Positions 1-8,235 are shown, counted from the stretch's first letter. The stretch: 64,000 bases of DNA from VXYL01 sp965203685 (GCA_965203685.1 OZ241908.1:3162001-3226000); one strand, 5' to 3'. Program-made: numbers and translations. Notes: a model not told the origin generated them from the sequence alone.

Positions 1-227
1 GACTCCGCGAGGCCCCGCAGGGACTCCGCGTCGAGCGCCGACGTCGCACGGTTCGCGTACGCCCAGGGCCGCACCTCGTCCGGCGCGAACGCCTCGATCT
101 CCACCCGCCGCGAGACGCCGCGCCGGGCCGCGTCGGCACCCAGCCGCGCCGTCGGCGCCGCGCGCCGGCCCCCGGTCCGCTCCCCGGCACCGGACCCGCG
201 CCGCAGCCTCTCCTCAAGCCCCGGCAT
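1..227 (-). CDS. parB: ParB-type partition protein, N-terminal part (runs off left edge)
   Basis: Only about the first 75 residues are in the window; the gene continues leftward. The ATG lies inside the end of parA, giving a 14-base overlap in another frame, as is usual in parA-parB operons. After a short Arg/Ala/Gly-rich head, the protein reads VEIEAFAPDEVRPWAYANR and then a helix with SLRGLAES. This resembles the entry to the ParB nuclease-like (CTP-binding) domain of plasmid and ICE ParB proteins, where a VRPW..NR segment is followed by L..LA.SI. By family, ParB binds parS sites and stimulates the ParA ATPase during segregation. The DNA-binding part cannot be seen. No parS site was recognised nearby. 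A non-ParB origin is unlikely given the parA neighbour and overlap. Confidence 0.72.
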   Translation of the reverse strand, partial: MPGLEERLRRGSGAGERTGGRRAAPTARLGADAARRGVSRRVEIEAFAPDEVRPWAYANRATSALDAESLRGLAE

Positions 228-1380
228 CGCACCGCTCCCACGAGCGCACGACCGCACGCTCGAGTTCCCCCATCACCTCGTACAGCCAACCGAGCACCCG
301 CCCGTCCGGGCGACCGGGGGCGCTCAGCAGCGTCTCTCCGGCCTCCGCCCGCCGCGCCACCGCGTTCGCCGACAGCATGGCCGACGACAGCACGAAGCCG
401 CCGAGGCGCACCCGCATCACGTCGAGCATGTCCATCTGCGCGCGCCGCGCCCGGTCGACGCGCGACGGCACCAGGCGCACGAAGTCGTACGTCCCGCCGC
501 CGACCGCGGCCAGCGCCTCGGCGACGTTGCGGATGTACTGCGCCGTGCTCAACAGGTCGTAGGCCGTCGGCGACACGGGCACCACCAGACCCGTCGCCGC
601 CAGCGCCACCGACACCGACAGCATCGACAGCCCGGGCGCGGAGTCCATCACCACGACATCGTAAGCGTCCTCCACGGCGTCGAGCCCGCGCGCCACGGCA
701 CCGTACATCTCGCGCATCCCCGTCGCACCGTCCGCGAGCCGGCACAGCTCGATGTCGGCCATCTGCAGCCCGAGGCACCCGGGCACGATGTCCACGCCCT
801 CCATCCGCGTCGGGCGCACGGCGTACGCCAGCGACGCCTCCTCGCCCGTCACGAGCGGCACCACCGTGTGCTCGGCCCCGAACTCCACGTCCGGCACGAA
901 GCCGAACGTGCTCGTCGCCGTCGCCTGGGCGTCGCAGTCCACGACCAGCACCCGGTACCCCTGCCGCGCGAGGAACTGCGCGAAGTGCACGGCCAGGGTC
1001 GTCTTCCCCGCGCCCCCCTTGAACGTCTGCACCGCGATCCGCGCCGGCCGCGCCGAACCGCGCGACGGCCGACGGCCCACCGCCTCCCGGATCCGGTTGG
1101 CCTCCGCGAACGTGAGCCGCCCACGGCCCCTCGCGTCCACCTCCGCGCCGGCCGCCGCGCGCCGCACCTCGGCCACCGGCAGCCCCACGGACTCCGCGCA
1201 CTCGGCGAAGCTGAAGCGCATCCCCGAACCGTCGCTGCGCCGCGCCAGCGCCGTGTCCCGCGCCGCCTCGAGCAGCGCCTCGATCTCGACCGCCACCTCG
1301 CGCAGCGCCCAGTCCTCGACCCCTTCCCACAGCGCCGCCGTCTCCGGCGCGGCCCCGTTCTCCGCATTCCGCCGTTCCAT
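214..1380 (-). CDS. parA: ParA-family partition ATPase
   Basis: A 388-residue ParA/MinD-type ATPase. The N-terminal ~120 residues contain a helix-turn-helix-like segment (FAECAESVGLPVAEVRR), as in ParA proteins that autoregulate. The ATPase core follows: deviant Walker A FKGGAGKTT near residue 130, VLVVDCDAQATAT with the conserved Asp, and a Walker B-like VVVMDSAPG. The family segregates plasmids or stabilises integrative elements together with ParB, using nucleoid-bound ATP-dependent gradients. The start at 1380 was chosen because GGAGG precedes that ATG by seven bases and the product begins MERRNAENG; longer upstream reading has no ribosome binding site. It is the first gene of a parAB operon and is divergent from the TraI-like gene, so both are probably expressed from the 154-bp intergenic region. 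Confidence 0.9.
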   Translation of the reverse strand: MERRNAENGAAPETAALWEGVEDWALREVAVEIEALLEAARDTALARRSDGSGMRFSFAECAESVGLPVAEVRRAAAGAEVDARGRGRLTFAEANRIREAVGRRPSRGSARPARIAVQTFKGGAGKTTLAVHFAQFLARQGYRVLVVDCDAQATATSTFGFVPDVEFGAEHTVVPLVTGEEASLAYAVRPTRMEGVDIVPGCLGLQMADIELCRLADGATGMREMYGAVARGLDAVEDAYDVVVMDSAPGLSMLSVSVALAATGLVVPVSPTAYDLLSTAQYIRNVAEALAAVGGGTYDFVRLVPSRVDRARRAQMDMLDVMRVRLGGFVLSSAMLSANAVARRAEAGETLLSAPGRPDGRVLGWLYEVMGELERAVVRSWERCDAGA

Positions 1381-1534
1381 CGCCCGACCTCCGGCAATCC
1401 CTGTCCACGTCCACGCCCGGCGGAGTGGTCCGACGGGCCGTGGCGAGTATCCCCCCACGAGCCGGTTTTGCAACATCCGCCGCTTTCCATCCCCGCCTCG
1501 CGGCGCTTTCCGCCGCCTACAATTCCCGGTGCCG
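1381..1534. promoter_or_regulatory. Divergent promoter region between parA and the TraI-like gene
   Basis: This 154-bp gap separates the two divergent operons. On the plus strand a TACAAT hexamer at 1518-1523 resembles a -10 box and lies only 11 bases before the TraI-like ATG, so the transcript would be almost leaderless. No convincing -35 is visible. On the minus strand parA has a good GGAGG. The region is the natural place for ParA or ParB autoregulation, but no inverted repeat clear enough to call an operator was seen. Confidence 0.4.
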
Positions 1535-4500
1535 ATGCCCCGAGAACCACGCGTGCCACTGTTCCGCCGCTCCCCGCCCGCATCCCCGGACGCCGCACGG
1601 TCGCCGACCCTCGACGGCGCGCGCCGCGAGATCCTCAACAACACCAGCATGCCGCCCGGCGAGTTCGCCCGCACCCACGGCGCCGTCGTCGAGCGGCTGT
1701 GGGACGCCTACGGGCTGTTCCCGCCCGACGACGCCGCCCGCATCCGGCAGTCGTTCGTCGACGCCCTGTCAACCGTCCTCAAGCACCGCCGCGCCTTCGT
1801 CCTGCCCCGCTTCACGCCCGCCGACGACCAGTGGCGCATGCGCGAGTGCATCTCCTTCGCGCTGACCGCGGCCGTTTCCATCGACCACCTGGCCGCCTAC
1901 CTCAAGTCCCGCGACGCCCTCTACGGCACGACGCTCGCCGCACTCTGGGACGGACTCGGACCCGGTCGCGCCCTCGCGGCGTCACCGGGGCTTCCCGCCG
2001 CGCTCTACCACCTGCTCGTCCCGCCCCGCGGCCGCCAGTGGATCGACAGCGAACCCCCCGTGGCGGCGCTGCTCGCCAACTACTACGCCGGCGCCGAACC
2101 CGACGACCTGCGCGACGTCATCGGACCGGTCCTGCCCCGCTACCTGCCCGGCGGCCGCCACGCCGCCCCGGAACCAGCCGCCGCAGGACAGCCGCGCGCC
2201 GCGCCCGCCGACGGCGAAGCGGGTGCCCCCCGCCTCAAGGACGCCGGCGCCGCCGTCCGCGACGCGGCCCGCGACCTGTTGCACCCTGGACGCAACAGCC
2301 CCGACGCGGCGCGCCTGCGCAGCCTGCGCCTCGGCGCTGCCGAGGCCGCCGCGGGCCCCGCCCGGGCGCTGCGCCTCACCGGACCGCAGCACGCGGCCCT
2401 CGTCCTCCGGCTCGAGGTCCTCGCCGTCGCCTTCGCCCGCGACACGGAGGAGCGGCCGCTCCAGCACCTCGACGCCGACGCGGCCGTCCGGCACCTCGCG
2501 ACCCGCGCGGCCCGCCACCGCGAAGCTCTCGAGCAGGCGGCAGCCGATTTCGCGGCCCGGCGCGACGCGGAGCACCGCGAGTTCGTGGACGCGCACACCG
2601 CGCGCCGCCGCCAGGCCGACGCCGACCTCGCCGCCGACGCCCGCGCGCTGCGCCTGGCGATCCGCCACCGGGACCCCGACACGCCCGCCGACCGCGCCGC
2701 CCTCGTACCCTTCGACGACCTCCCGCCGCTGCCCGAGCCGGACGAACCGGACGCCGCCGACGGCCGCTACGCCGCCGACACCGCCGCCGCCGTTCTGGCG
2801 CCGCGCCTGCGCCCCGGGGACCGCCCGGCCGCGACCGACGTTGTCGCGCGCCTGGCCGCCGCCGCAGACCTCGACGCCCTGTCCCCCGCCGACGCCGAGG
2901 CCCACCTGCGGGCGCGCGCCGCGGAACTCGACCAGGACGCCCTCGACGCGGAGCTCCGCATCGCCGAGGCCGTGCTCCACCACTGGTCGCGGACGCTCGA
3001 CCCGGCGCACCGCCTCGGCCGCCCGGCCAGCCTCGCGATGCCCGCGCGGACCGACGCCGGCGCGGACGACGCGATCGCCATCGAGGTCCGCGCCGACCGC
3101 GATGCCGAACGCGCGGCCGAAGCCCTGCACCCGCTCCTCGCCCCGTCGGACGACGACGCCCTCGACCGCGCCCGCGCGGTCCTCCGCCGCTTCGCGCGCT
3201 TCGCCGCGCGCCACGGCCGCACGCTCGCGGACGCCACGCCCGCGCTGGCCACCGGCCACCTCGAAACGCTCGACGCCCCGCCCGCCGACGCCGAAACCGT
3301 CCTGCGCGACCTGCTCGTCCACTACGCCCGCACGCTGGCCCCCGGCGGCCGGCTGCCGCCGCCCCACCGCCCTCGGCCCGGGGCGGACCGCGCCGAGTCC
3401 GAACAGGGTCCGCCCGCGGTCGCCGAGCACAGGCCGGCGGACTCCGCGCCTCCGGCGACCGGCCCCGCAGCCGCCGCAGCGGAACCTGCGCCACCCGCAC
3501 CCCGCCCGGACAGGCCGGGCAGCACGGACGTCGCCGCCGCGACCGCCAACGACGTCTCCCGGGCCGACCCCGGGCCCGGCGACCGACCGCCCGACGTACC
3601 ACCGGCGGCCCCCGCCGACCGCGCCAGGATTACCGACCGCCGCGACCCGCAGGACGCGCCGCCGCCTGTCGAACAGACGTCCCGGGCGCCCCAGCCGCAC
3701 CGCCGCTCCGGCCGCAGGCGCTCCCGCACCCGCACGCGCCCCGCCACGCCCTGGGGCGGCGAGGACGCGGATCCCGACCCCCGTCCCGCGCCGCGGCACA
3801 CCCGCGACCAGCGCAGCGACCTGCTCGGCGCCCTCCCGGCCGCCACCACGGCCGCCGCGCCGGACTCGCACGGCCCGCGCAAGCGCCTGCCCGTCGTCGA
3901 CGCCGACCCCAACGCGCACCCGGCGGACGGCGCGTCGCTCGACCCGGGCCCGGGCGCGCGGCTCGCGCCATGGCGCACGCCGCCCTTCGACGGCCACGTC
4001 GACGCCCCGCGCGGCGAACGCCTTCCGTACAGCCGCCTCTTCCCCCGCCGTAGCGCGGCGCGCCGCCCGGACCCGGCGATCTACGAGTTCGTCGACCACC
4101 TGGTCGCCGCGGTGCGCGACGGCCGCATCGTCCCCAACGCGGCCGACTCGCTGCTCCACAAGGTTCCCGAGGGCTGGTTCCTGGTCACCCCGGCCGCCTA
4201 CCACCACCACCTGCACGCCAAGCACCCGGACGACCATCCCCGTCGCCTCGACCAGAACACCTACGTCCGCGAGCTGGCGCTGGCCGGCTACCTCGCCCTC
4301 AACGCCCGGGCGGCCGCGCAGCCGGACGCCGACCCCTGCGCCCGGCACACCTTCACCGCGCGCGGCGCCGGCGACGCCGTCCGCGCTGGGCTGATCCTCG
4401 CCGACGCGGTGATCCGCGACGAGGTTCCCAACGCCCCCCTCGACGCCTCGCCCTGGATCTACGTCCCCCGGCTCCTCGACCACAACGAGCGCCGCCCCGT

Positions 4501-4540
4501 CGCGCCCTCCGGGCCGACGGGCGCGCGCGCCGCCGCGTGA
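1535..4540 (+). CDS. TraI/MobH-like conjugation protein with degenerate N-terminal domain
   Basis: A 1001-residue protein in three parts. Residues ~20-200 (REILNNTSM, then a helical domain ending near PRGRQWID) recall the N-terminal TraI_2 domain of MobH relaxases of ICEs. Residues ~200-840 are Ala/Pro/Arg-rich, partly coiled-coil and largely low-complexity. Residues ~845-1001 (YEFVDHLVAAVRDGRIVPN, PEGWFLVTPAAYHHHL) resemble the TraI_2 C-terminal domain. The histidine-rich metal-binding signatures of active MobH relaxases (an HH..PGG..EH motif and a later HD) were not found, so nickase activity is doubtful. The chosen ATG follows a possible -10 box by 11 bases; a later ATG at 1652 is an alternative. 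The gene heads a plus-strand operon with an ICE-type protein and an RHH protein. The assignment rests on domain likeness, not on catalytic residues. Confidence 0.5.
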   Translation: MPREPRVPLFRRSPPASPDAARSPTLDGARREILNNTSMPPGEFARTHGAVVERLWDAYGLFPPDDAARIRQSFVDALSTVLKHRRAFVLPRFTPADDQWRMRECISFALTAAVSIDHLAAYLKSRDALYGTTLAALWDGLGPGRALAASPGLPAALYHLLVPPRGRQWIDSEPPVAALLANYYAGAEPDDLRDVIGPVLPRYLPGGRHAAPEPAAAGQPRAAPADGEAGAPRLKDAGAAVRDAARDLLHPGRNSPDAARLRSLRLGAAEAAAGPARALRLTGPQHAALVLRLEVLAVAFARDTEERPLQHLDADAAVRHLATRAARHREALEQAAADFAARRDAEHREFVDAHTARRRQADADLAADARALRLAIRHRDPDTPADRAALVPFDDLPPLPEPDEPDAADGRYAADTAAAVLAPRLRPGDRPAATDVVARLAAAADLDALSPADAEAHLRARAAELDQDALDAELRIAEAVLHHWSRTLDPAHRLGRPASLAMPARTDAGADDAIAIEVRADRDAERAAEALHPLLAPSDDDALDRARAVLRRFARFAARHGRTLADATPALATGHLETLDAPPADAETVLRDLLVHYARTLAPGGRLPPPHRPRPGADRAESEQGPPAVAEHRPADSAPPATGPAAAAAEPAPPAPRPDRPGSTDVAAATANDVSRADPGPGDRPPDVPPAAPADRARITDRRDPQDAPPPVEQTSRAPQPHRRSGRRRSRTRTRPATPWGGEDADPDPRPAPRHTRDQRSDLLGALPAATTAAAPDSHGPRKRLPVVDADPNAHPADGASLDPGPGARLAPWRTPPFDGHVDAPRGERLPYSRLFPRRSAARRPDPAIYEFVDHLVAAVRDGRIVPNAADSLLHKVPEGWFLVTPAAYHHHLHAKHPDDHPRRLDQNTYVRELALAGYLALNARAAAQPDADPCARHTFTARGAGDAVRAGLILADAVIRDEVPNAPLDASPWIYVPRLLDHNERRPVAPSGPTGARAAA

Positions 4541-4655
4541 TCCCGGGAACGAGCGCCCGCCCGGCCGCCGCGCGCCGCCGCCCCGTCCGCGCGCCCGGGA
4601 ACCCCGGCGACCCCGCCAGCGACCCCGCCCATGCCACCCGCCGCGGGCCTGCGGC

Positions 4656-4661
4656 TATACT
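4656..4661 (+). promoter_or_regulatory. Possible -10 box (TATACT) before the PFL_4669-like gene
   Basis: TATACT in otherwise very GC-rich DNA, 31 bases before the chosen ATG at 4693. No clear -35 is visible. It suggests the PFL_4669-like gene and the RHH gene can be transcribed separately from the TraI-like gene. Confidence 0.35.
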
Positions 4662-4692
4662 CCGGCGCCGAACGCCGCCGCACGGACCGCGC

Positions 4693-5574
4693 ATGGTAGA
4701 ACCGACACCAGCCGCGCTACAACCCGACGCCGTCGACGCCGACGGCAACGACGTCTTCGAGACCGGGCGCGGCGTCCGATTCCTAGCCGCGCCGGAGTCG
4801 CGCTTCGCGCATCGCGAGCCGCCGTCCCCCGAGGAGATCGCCGACTGGCCGCACGTCAACCGCGCGCCGGCGAAGCGCGCCTTCACGCTGCGCAGCATCC
4901 ACTCGCAGCGGCTCTATGCCGGGCGCCTGCCGCCCCAGGAGCCCGAGGGTCCGCCCCGCATCCCGGGCATCGACTACTGCAACTTCGTCCTCGCGGGGCT
5001 CGCGCACCGCCGCGCGGAGCACCTGAACCGCTACCTCGACAACCTCGAGCGCCACGTCAACGCCCTGCACAACGCCCTCTACGGCTGGTCGCGGCGCAAC
5101 CACCGCTGGATCCAGGCGTTCCTGCCCGCCGGCACGCGGCCGCTCTACGACCAGACCGCCTGGCCGCACTATGTCCTGCACACGCAGTTCCCCGGGCTCA
5201 TGAAGCTCGCCACCGCCATCGCCTTCTACGACCGCGTCGTGCTCGAGGCCGGCGCCTCGGTGCAGGTCGGCCGCGACATGCGCCGGCACAACCCGCACCT
5301 CGCCGACTACAAGACCTTCTTCGCGCGCATCCGCGACGTCCTCTACGCCGTCCACAACACCCGCAAGCTCGGCCTGCCGCGGCCCGCGGACGCGCCGAGC
5401 CACTACAGTCTGAACGACTACGGCGAACTGCCGCACACCCCGGCGGACCCGGCGGACCCCGACACCGCCGCCGGCCCCCTCGACGACAACCCCGCCGCCC
5501 CGGACGCGGCGCCAACCGGACCCGACCCCCATGCTATCCCCGGCGACCTGGCTCCTCCCGGCACCAAGGCTTGA
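4693..5574 (+). CDS. ICE protein resembling the PFL_4669 family
   Basis: A 293-residue, probably cytoplasmic protein. The central part reads TLRSIHSQRLYAGR, then PGIDYCNFVLAGLAHRRAEHLNRYLDNLE, QAFLPAGTRPL, QFPGLMKLATAIAFYDRVV and a helical end ARIRDVLYAVHNTRKLG. The order (basic LRS.H..RL..GR, I.G...F, a tyrosine/aspartate helix, then a C-terminal IRDV...VHNTRKLGLP segment) fits the integrating conjugative element family PFL_4669, whose biochemical role is unknown. The chosen ATG follows a possible -10 box; an open frame continues upstream but is low-complexity. The C-terminal ~40 residues are Pro/Asp/Ala-rich. It sits just upstream of the ribbon-helix-helix gene, an arrangement compatible with an ICE maintenance operon. 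The family call is from memory of the motif pattern and needs a profile search. Confidence 0.5.
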   Translation: MVEPTPAALQPDAVDADGNDVFETGRGVRFLAAPESRFAHREPPSPEEIADWPHVNRAPAKRAFTLRSIHSQRLYAGRLPPQEPEGPPRIPGIDYCNFVLAGLAHRRAEHLNRYLDNLERHVNALHNALYGWSRRNHRWIQAFLPAGTRPLYDQTAWPHYVLHTQFPGLMKLATAIAFYDRVVLEAGASVQVGRDMRRHNPHLADYKTFFARIRDVLYAVHNTRKLGLPRPADAPSHYSLNDYGELPHTPADPADPDTAAGPLDDNPAAPDAAPTGPDPHAIPGDLAPPGTKA

Positions 5575-5593
5575 CACCCCGCGGCGGCCCGCC

Positions 5594-5947
5594 ATGCGCA
5601 AGGTCACGATCCGCTTCTCGGACGAGGATGTGGACGCCCTCGACCACTGGCGCGAGTCCACGCGCGACCCGGAGACCGGCGGCCCGCCGTCCCGCGCCGC
5701 CGCGCTGCGCCTCATCGTCCGCCGGGCGCTCCGGCAGGCCCCCGCCGCCGAGCACGAGCACGCGCCCGCCACGCGCGCCGACATGCAGAAGGTCATCGAA
5801 ACCATCCTCGGCCGCGTCCCCGGCACGGCCGCCACCCGCGACGACATCCAGGAACTCATGGACACGGTCCTGGCGCAGACCCGCGCCGAACCGCCCGCGG
5901 GCAAGGCCCGCCGACCCTCCGGCCCCGCTCTGCTCAGGCGCCGCTGA
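5594..5947 (+). CDS. Ribbon-helix-helix DNA-binding protein
   Basis: A 117-residue protein. MRKVTIRFSDEDVDALDHW matches the beta-strand plus helix A of CopG/Arc-type ribbon-helix-helix folds, followed by RAAALRLIVRRALRQ as the second helix. The rest is an Ala-rich helical tail with a repeated ADMQKVIETIL / DDIQELMDTVL pair, perhaps an oligomerisation region, and a basic end. RHH proteins bind DNA as dimers and usually repress their own operon or act in partition or relaxosome complexes. It follows the PFL_4669-like gene by 19 bases, so co-expression is likely. Which operator it binds cannot be told. Confidence 0.7.
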   Translation: MRKVTIRFSDEDVDALDHWRESTRDPETGGPPSRAAALRLIVRRALRQAPAAEHEHAPATRADMQKVIETILGRVPGTAATRDDIQELMDTVLAQTRAEPPAGKARRPSGPALLRRR

Positions 5948-6032
5948 ACCGGCCGCCAACGCGGACGCGCGGCGCGGACTCCGCAGCGCCCTTCCCGGGG
6001 ACTTCCTCCACGGCCCGGCGCGCGGCGACCCC

Positions 6033-6374
6033 CTAAGGGACCGCCGCACCCAGGCGTCGCAGCTCGTTCCAGTCCGCGAAGATGGACTCGCCGCGCCCGT
6101 TCGACACCAGGACGTGCTCCGCGCAGTACCCGCAGTCGAGGCCGCGGCAGCGCCCGACCTCCGCGTGGTTCTCCGCCATGAACACCCAGAACGTCTCCGC
6201 CGGCTCGTACAGCCAGTCCCCGTAGACGCGCACGCACTCGCGCGCATCCTTCAAGGCCCATTGCTGCACGGTCTTCCGGCCTTCCGCCTGCAAGGCGCCG
6301 AACGCCACATGGTCGAACCACACCGCCACCGTGTAGGTGTCGGCGAGGCCCGACCTGTACCCCTCTCGAGGCAT
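6033..6374 (-). CDS. Type-I cassette gene A: small Cys-cluster protein
   Basis: A 113-residue protein of unknown function. MPREGYRSGLADTYTVAVWFDHVAFG opens it, a mid-region reads FWVFMAENHAE, and a cysteine cluster C-R-G-L-D-C-G-Y-C precedes HVLVSNGRGESIF. The same CX4CX2C plus Val-rich strand recurs in the small proteins at 7414-7707 and 16912-17193, which suggests a shared metal-binding module. The start at 6374 has GAGGAG six bases upstream; an ATG 18 bases earlier lacks a site. The gene is preceded by a type-I hairpin leader with its own promoter. Its TAG stop lies next to a short CCC-TTA-GGG hairpin. I do not recognise the family. Confidence 0.7.
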   Translation of the reverse strand: MPREGYRSGLADTYTVAVWFDHVAFGALQAEGRKTVQQWALKDARECVRVYGDWLYEPAETFWVFMAENHAEVGRCRGLDCGYCAEHVLVSNGRGESIFADWNELRRLGAAVP

Positions 6375-6469
6375 GGCCTTCTCCTCAGTCATCGGAATTG
6401 CACCGGGGCGGACGCCCCGGACCACGATCCGCGACCGTCGCAACGACCGCGAGACGCCCGCCGACTCTA
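6375..6469 (-). promoter_or_regulatory. Type-I leader A (promoter, two hairpins, RBS)
   Basis: Read on the minus strand: TTGGTG, 18 bases, then TAGAGT (6464-6469) as a promoter. Next come a small GCGAC/GTCGC hairpin inside a TTGC...GCAA closing pair and a strong hairpin CCGGGGC-GTCC-GCCCCGG (6403-6420), then TGCAA, then GAGGAG before the ATG. The -10 is 89 nt from the ATG. The same layout occurs before nine other genes in the window. Confidence 0.75.
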
Positions 6470-7219
6470 GCACCGCGACCCACGCGCCACCAAGCGCGAC
6501 CCGCGGGGAGTGCGTCAGTTCGACATGCCGGCAAGCTCCTTGCCGCGCGTCGGCCGGTCCGGCACACGGCGCAGTCCCATCGACGGATCGCCCAGCGCGG
6601 CGATTCCCGCGCGGCATTTCAGCGATCGGACCGTCGCCATGAAGTCAAGCCACCATGCAAGGCCATGCCGCGACCGGCAGCCATCACGCCCTGCGGCGCA
6701 CGGGGCCGACGACCGCCAGGGCGACGTGGCGTTTCCCGTGAAACAGACCGCAGCCCCGACGGCGGCAGCCGGCCCGCGCCTGCGCAGACACCTAGGTCGG
6801 CAACCGGCTGCGTTCCGCTTCCTCCGAGTGTCCCTCGGCAGCGCGGCTCCCCGGGCCTCTCGGCTCCCCGACCGTCGGTGGTACGCCCCCGTCCGCGCAC
6901 GACGGCGGCGTAGCGCAGGTGCCTTTGCGGGGCGACCGCCTCACACAGCACATTCGCAGCAGGAGGCACATGGGGCACCTCGCGGAGCCCTTTCCACAGC
7001 CTCGGACGCTCCGTGTCCGGCGGGACCACGCGCCGCCGTCATACCGCAGCCGACGGACCGGAGGTATCAGGAACTCCTCCCTTGTGAGTGATTACGTGTG
7101 CTTTGCCTCGTGACCCCGGGTTTTCCATGCACGCGCCCATCCGCGTGCCCGGAAGCCTCCTGGACCGACCAAGGCTCCGGTGCCCAAGGTGGCGACGAAG
7201 TGCTGCGGCCCACCGTCGA
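6470..7219. other. No gene recognised; non-coding or decayed DNA
   Basis: Several open frames cross this stretch on both strands, but none has a ribosome binding site, a recognisable family or coherent composition. It lies between leader A and the relic of a second, related leader and may be the remains of a lost cassette. Confidence 0.5.
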
Positions 7220-7325
7220 GGCATGGGCTTCTCCCCAGCGTGTCGGAATCGAACGGGGTGGACGCCCCCGTGTGTCCGCTTGCCGTCGCAACGGCCGCGA
7301 AACGCCCCGCCACTCCAGCACCGTC
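7220..7325 (-). pseudogene. Relic of a type-I leader (paralogue of leader A)
   Basis: On the minus strand this aligns base for base with the leader of gene A through long identical blocks: GGTGCTGGAGT for GGTGCTAGAGT, CCGTTGCGACGG, GGGGCGTCC, GATTCCGA, GGAGAAG and ATGCCTCGA. The -10 box TAGAGT has become TGGAGT, and the main hairpin has lost pairing through substitutions. The frame after its ATG (7224) is unrelated to gene A. The distance from -10 to ATG is 87 nt here and 89 nt in leader A. It looks like a duplicated cassette whose promoter and gene have decayed. Confidence 0.65.
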
Positions 7326-7413
7326 CCCATGGGCAACCAAAGGCCCGTCCCACTGGGGATCCGGCGCGGCCGAGGTCGCCCGGAGTCCCCGTCGTGCGCG
7401 CTCGCGCCACGCC

Positions 7414-7707
7414 TCAGGCGTACAGTCTGGACCGCGCGATCACCGCCCGGTCGCCGCGCTCGCGCGTGACGAGCTCGAGCGGACCGCACGGCCCGCAGCG
7501 CTCCGTGCACCCGCAGCCCGGCCAGGCCGCGCCCTTGCGGCTCTCCTCCTCGTCCCCGGCGCGGACCGCGCCGATCGCGCGGGCAAGGTCGCCCGCGTCG
7601 TAGTACGCGGCGTAGCGCGCATTCACGAGGAGTTCGAACCGCGCGGCGTCCACGACGACGGGCACGCCCGCCACCGCGGCGCCGGCCGCGAAGACCGTCT
7701 CCGACAT
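7414..7707 (-). CDS. Type-I cassette gene B: small Cys-cluster protein
   Basis: A 97-residue protein of unknown function, clearly paralogous to the protein at 16912-17193. Both share an N-terminal G(V)PVV.D.ARF segment and a C-terminal W-P-x-C-x-C-x-x-x-C-x-x-C-G-P cluster followed by a Val-rich strand. The clustered cysteines suggest zinc or iron-sulfur binding, but this is inference. Middle residues (YAAYYDAGDLARAIGAVRAGDEEE) look helical. Start ATG 7707 has AAGGAG eight bases upstream. The TGA stop is centred in the inverted repeat ACGCC-TGA-GGCGT. It belongs to the tandem minus-strand array at 6.0-8.8 kb, each gene of which has its own type-I leader. Confidence 0.72.
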   Translation of the reverse strand: MSETVFAAGAAVAGVPVVVDAARFELLVNARYAAYYDAGDLARAIGAVRAGDEEESRKGAAWPGCGCTERCGPCGPLELVTRERGDRAVIARSRLYA

Positions 7708-7804
7708 CTCGTCGCTCCTTAAAGGTTGATGTTGCACCGGGACGAACGTCCCGGACCAGGAAACCGCGGCCGGCAAGCGGTCCGCCGATTGCCCGTCGAA
7801 TCTA
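7708..7804 (-). promoter_or_regulatory. Type-I leader B
   Basis: Minus strand: TAGATT (7799-7804) followed by CGACGGGC, a GC-rich upstream arm, hairpin CCGGGAC-GTTC-GTCCCGG (7737-7754), TGCAA, then AAGGAGCGACGAG and the ATG. The -10 is 91 nt from the ATG, the same distance as in leaders C, D and F. Confidence 0.75.
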
Positions 7805-7871
7805 CCAGCGGTCCCGGCTCCGGCTCCACGACCGCATCCGTCCGCGACCCGCGCGCTCCTTCGCCTCCACG

Positions 7872-7906
7872 GTCCCGTCGCGGGCCTCAAAGGCCCGCTC
7901 CGGGAC
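7872..7906 (-). terminator. Strong hairpin after gene C
   Basis: Downstream of gene C's stop (minus strand) is a nearly perfect stem of 13 pairs interrupted by one TC/TC internal loop: outer arms GTCCCG/CGGGAC, inner arms GCGGGCC/GGCCCGC, loop of five bases. There is no T-tract, so it may be a Rho-assisted or structure-only terminator, or a 3'-end stabiliser. Confidence 0.55.
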
Positions 7907-7911
7907 GTCCG

Positions 7912-8235
7912 CTAGGGATTCAGGACGATCCAGCGGTCGTTGCGCTGCGATCGCACGATCACCTGCCTGACGGCCCGCTCCGCCGCCCGCACCACGCGCT
8001 CCGCGAGAACCTCGCGGCTGCGCGTGCACGGGAACGTGACGCACAGAACGGCGAGCTGCCCTTCCGGCACCAGCATCTGCTGCACCGCGCGCAGTTCCGG
8101 CTCGCCCGTCACCGGGCTCGGGAACCTCGGGTAGGTCACCAACGGCTCGTCCTTCGCCAGAAACCGCAGCACGGCTTCGGCGAACGCCTCGCGCCGCGCC
8201 TGCACGTCCGCCGGCACCGCCACGGACTGCTCCAT
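7912..8235 (-). CDS. Type-I cassette gene C, paralogue of gene D
   Basis: A 107-residue protein of unknown function. It shares its C-terminal pattern with the neighbouring protein at 8384-8704: a hydrophobic strand (QLAVLCVTFPC against RRVLVVEVADG), a helix with basic residues, then RNDRWIVLNP against ANDRWVVLTP at the very end. The N-terminus (ADVQARREAFAEAVLRFLAKDEP) is helical. The pair probably arose by duplication inside the array. ATG 8235 is preceded by AAGGAG with seven bases' spacing. No signal peptide, membrane segment or known domain is visible. A strong hairpin stands just after the stop codon. Confidence 0.68.
   Translation of the reverse strand: MEQSVAVPADVQARREAFAEAVLRFLAKDEPLVTYPRFPSPVTGEPELRAVQQMLVPEGQLAVLCVTFPCTRSREVLAERVVRAAERAVRQVIVRSQRNDRWIVLNP

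Noticed and set aside
868..4053. Very long open frames overlapping the TraI-like gene in other frames on both strands (also 1982-4483 minus)
   Set aside because: Arg/Pro/Ala-rich low-complexity products that mirror the real gene; typical of ~70% GC DNA with rare stop codons.
6403..6420. Type-I main hairpins as intrinsic terminators of upstream genes
   Set aside because: They lie between a promoter-like -10 and the ribosome binding site at fixed distance from the ATG and lack T-tracts, so a leader role fits better.
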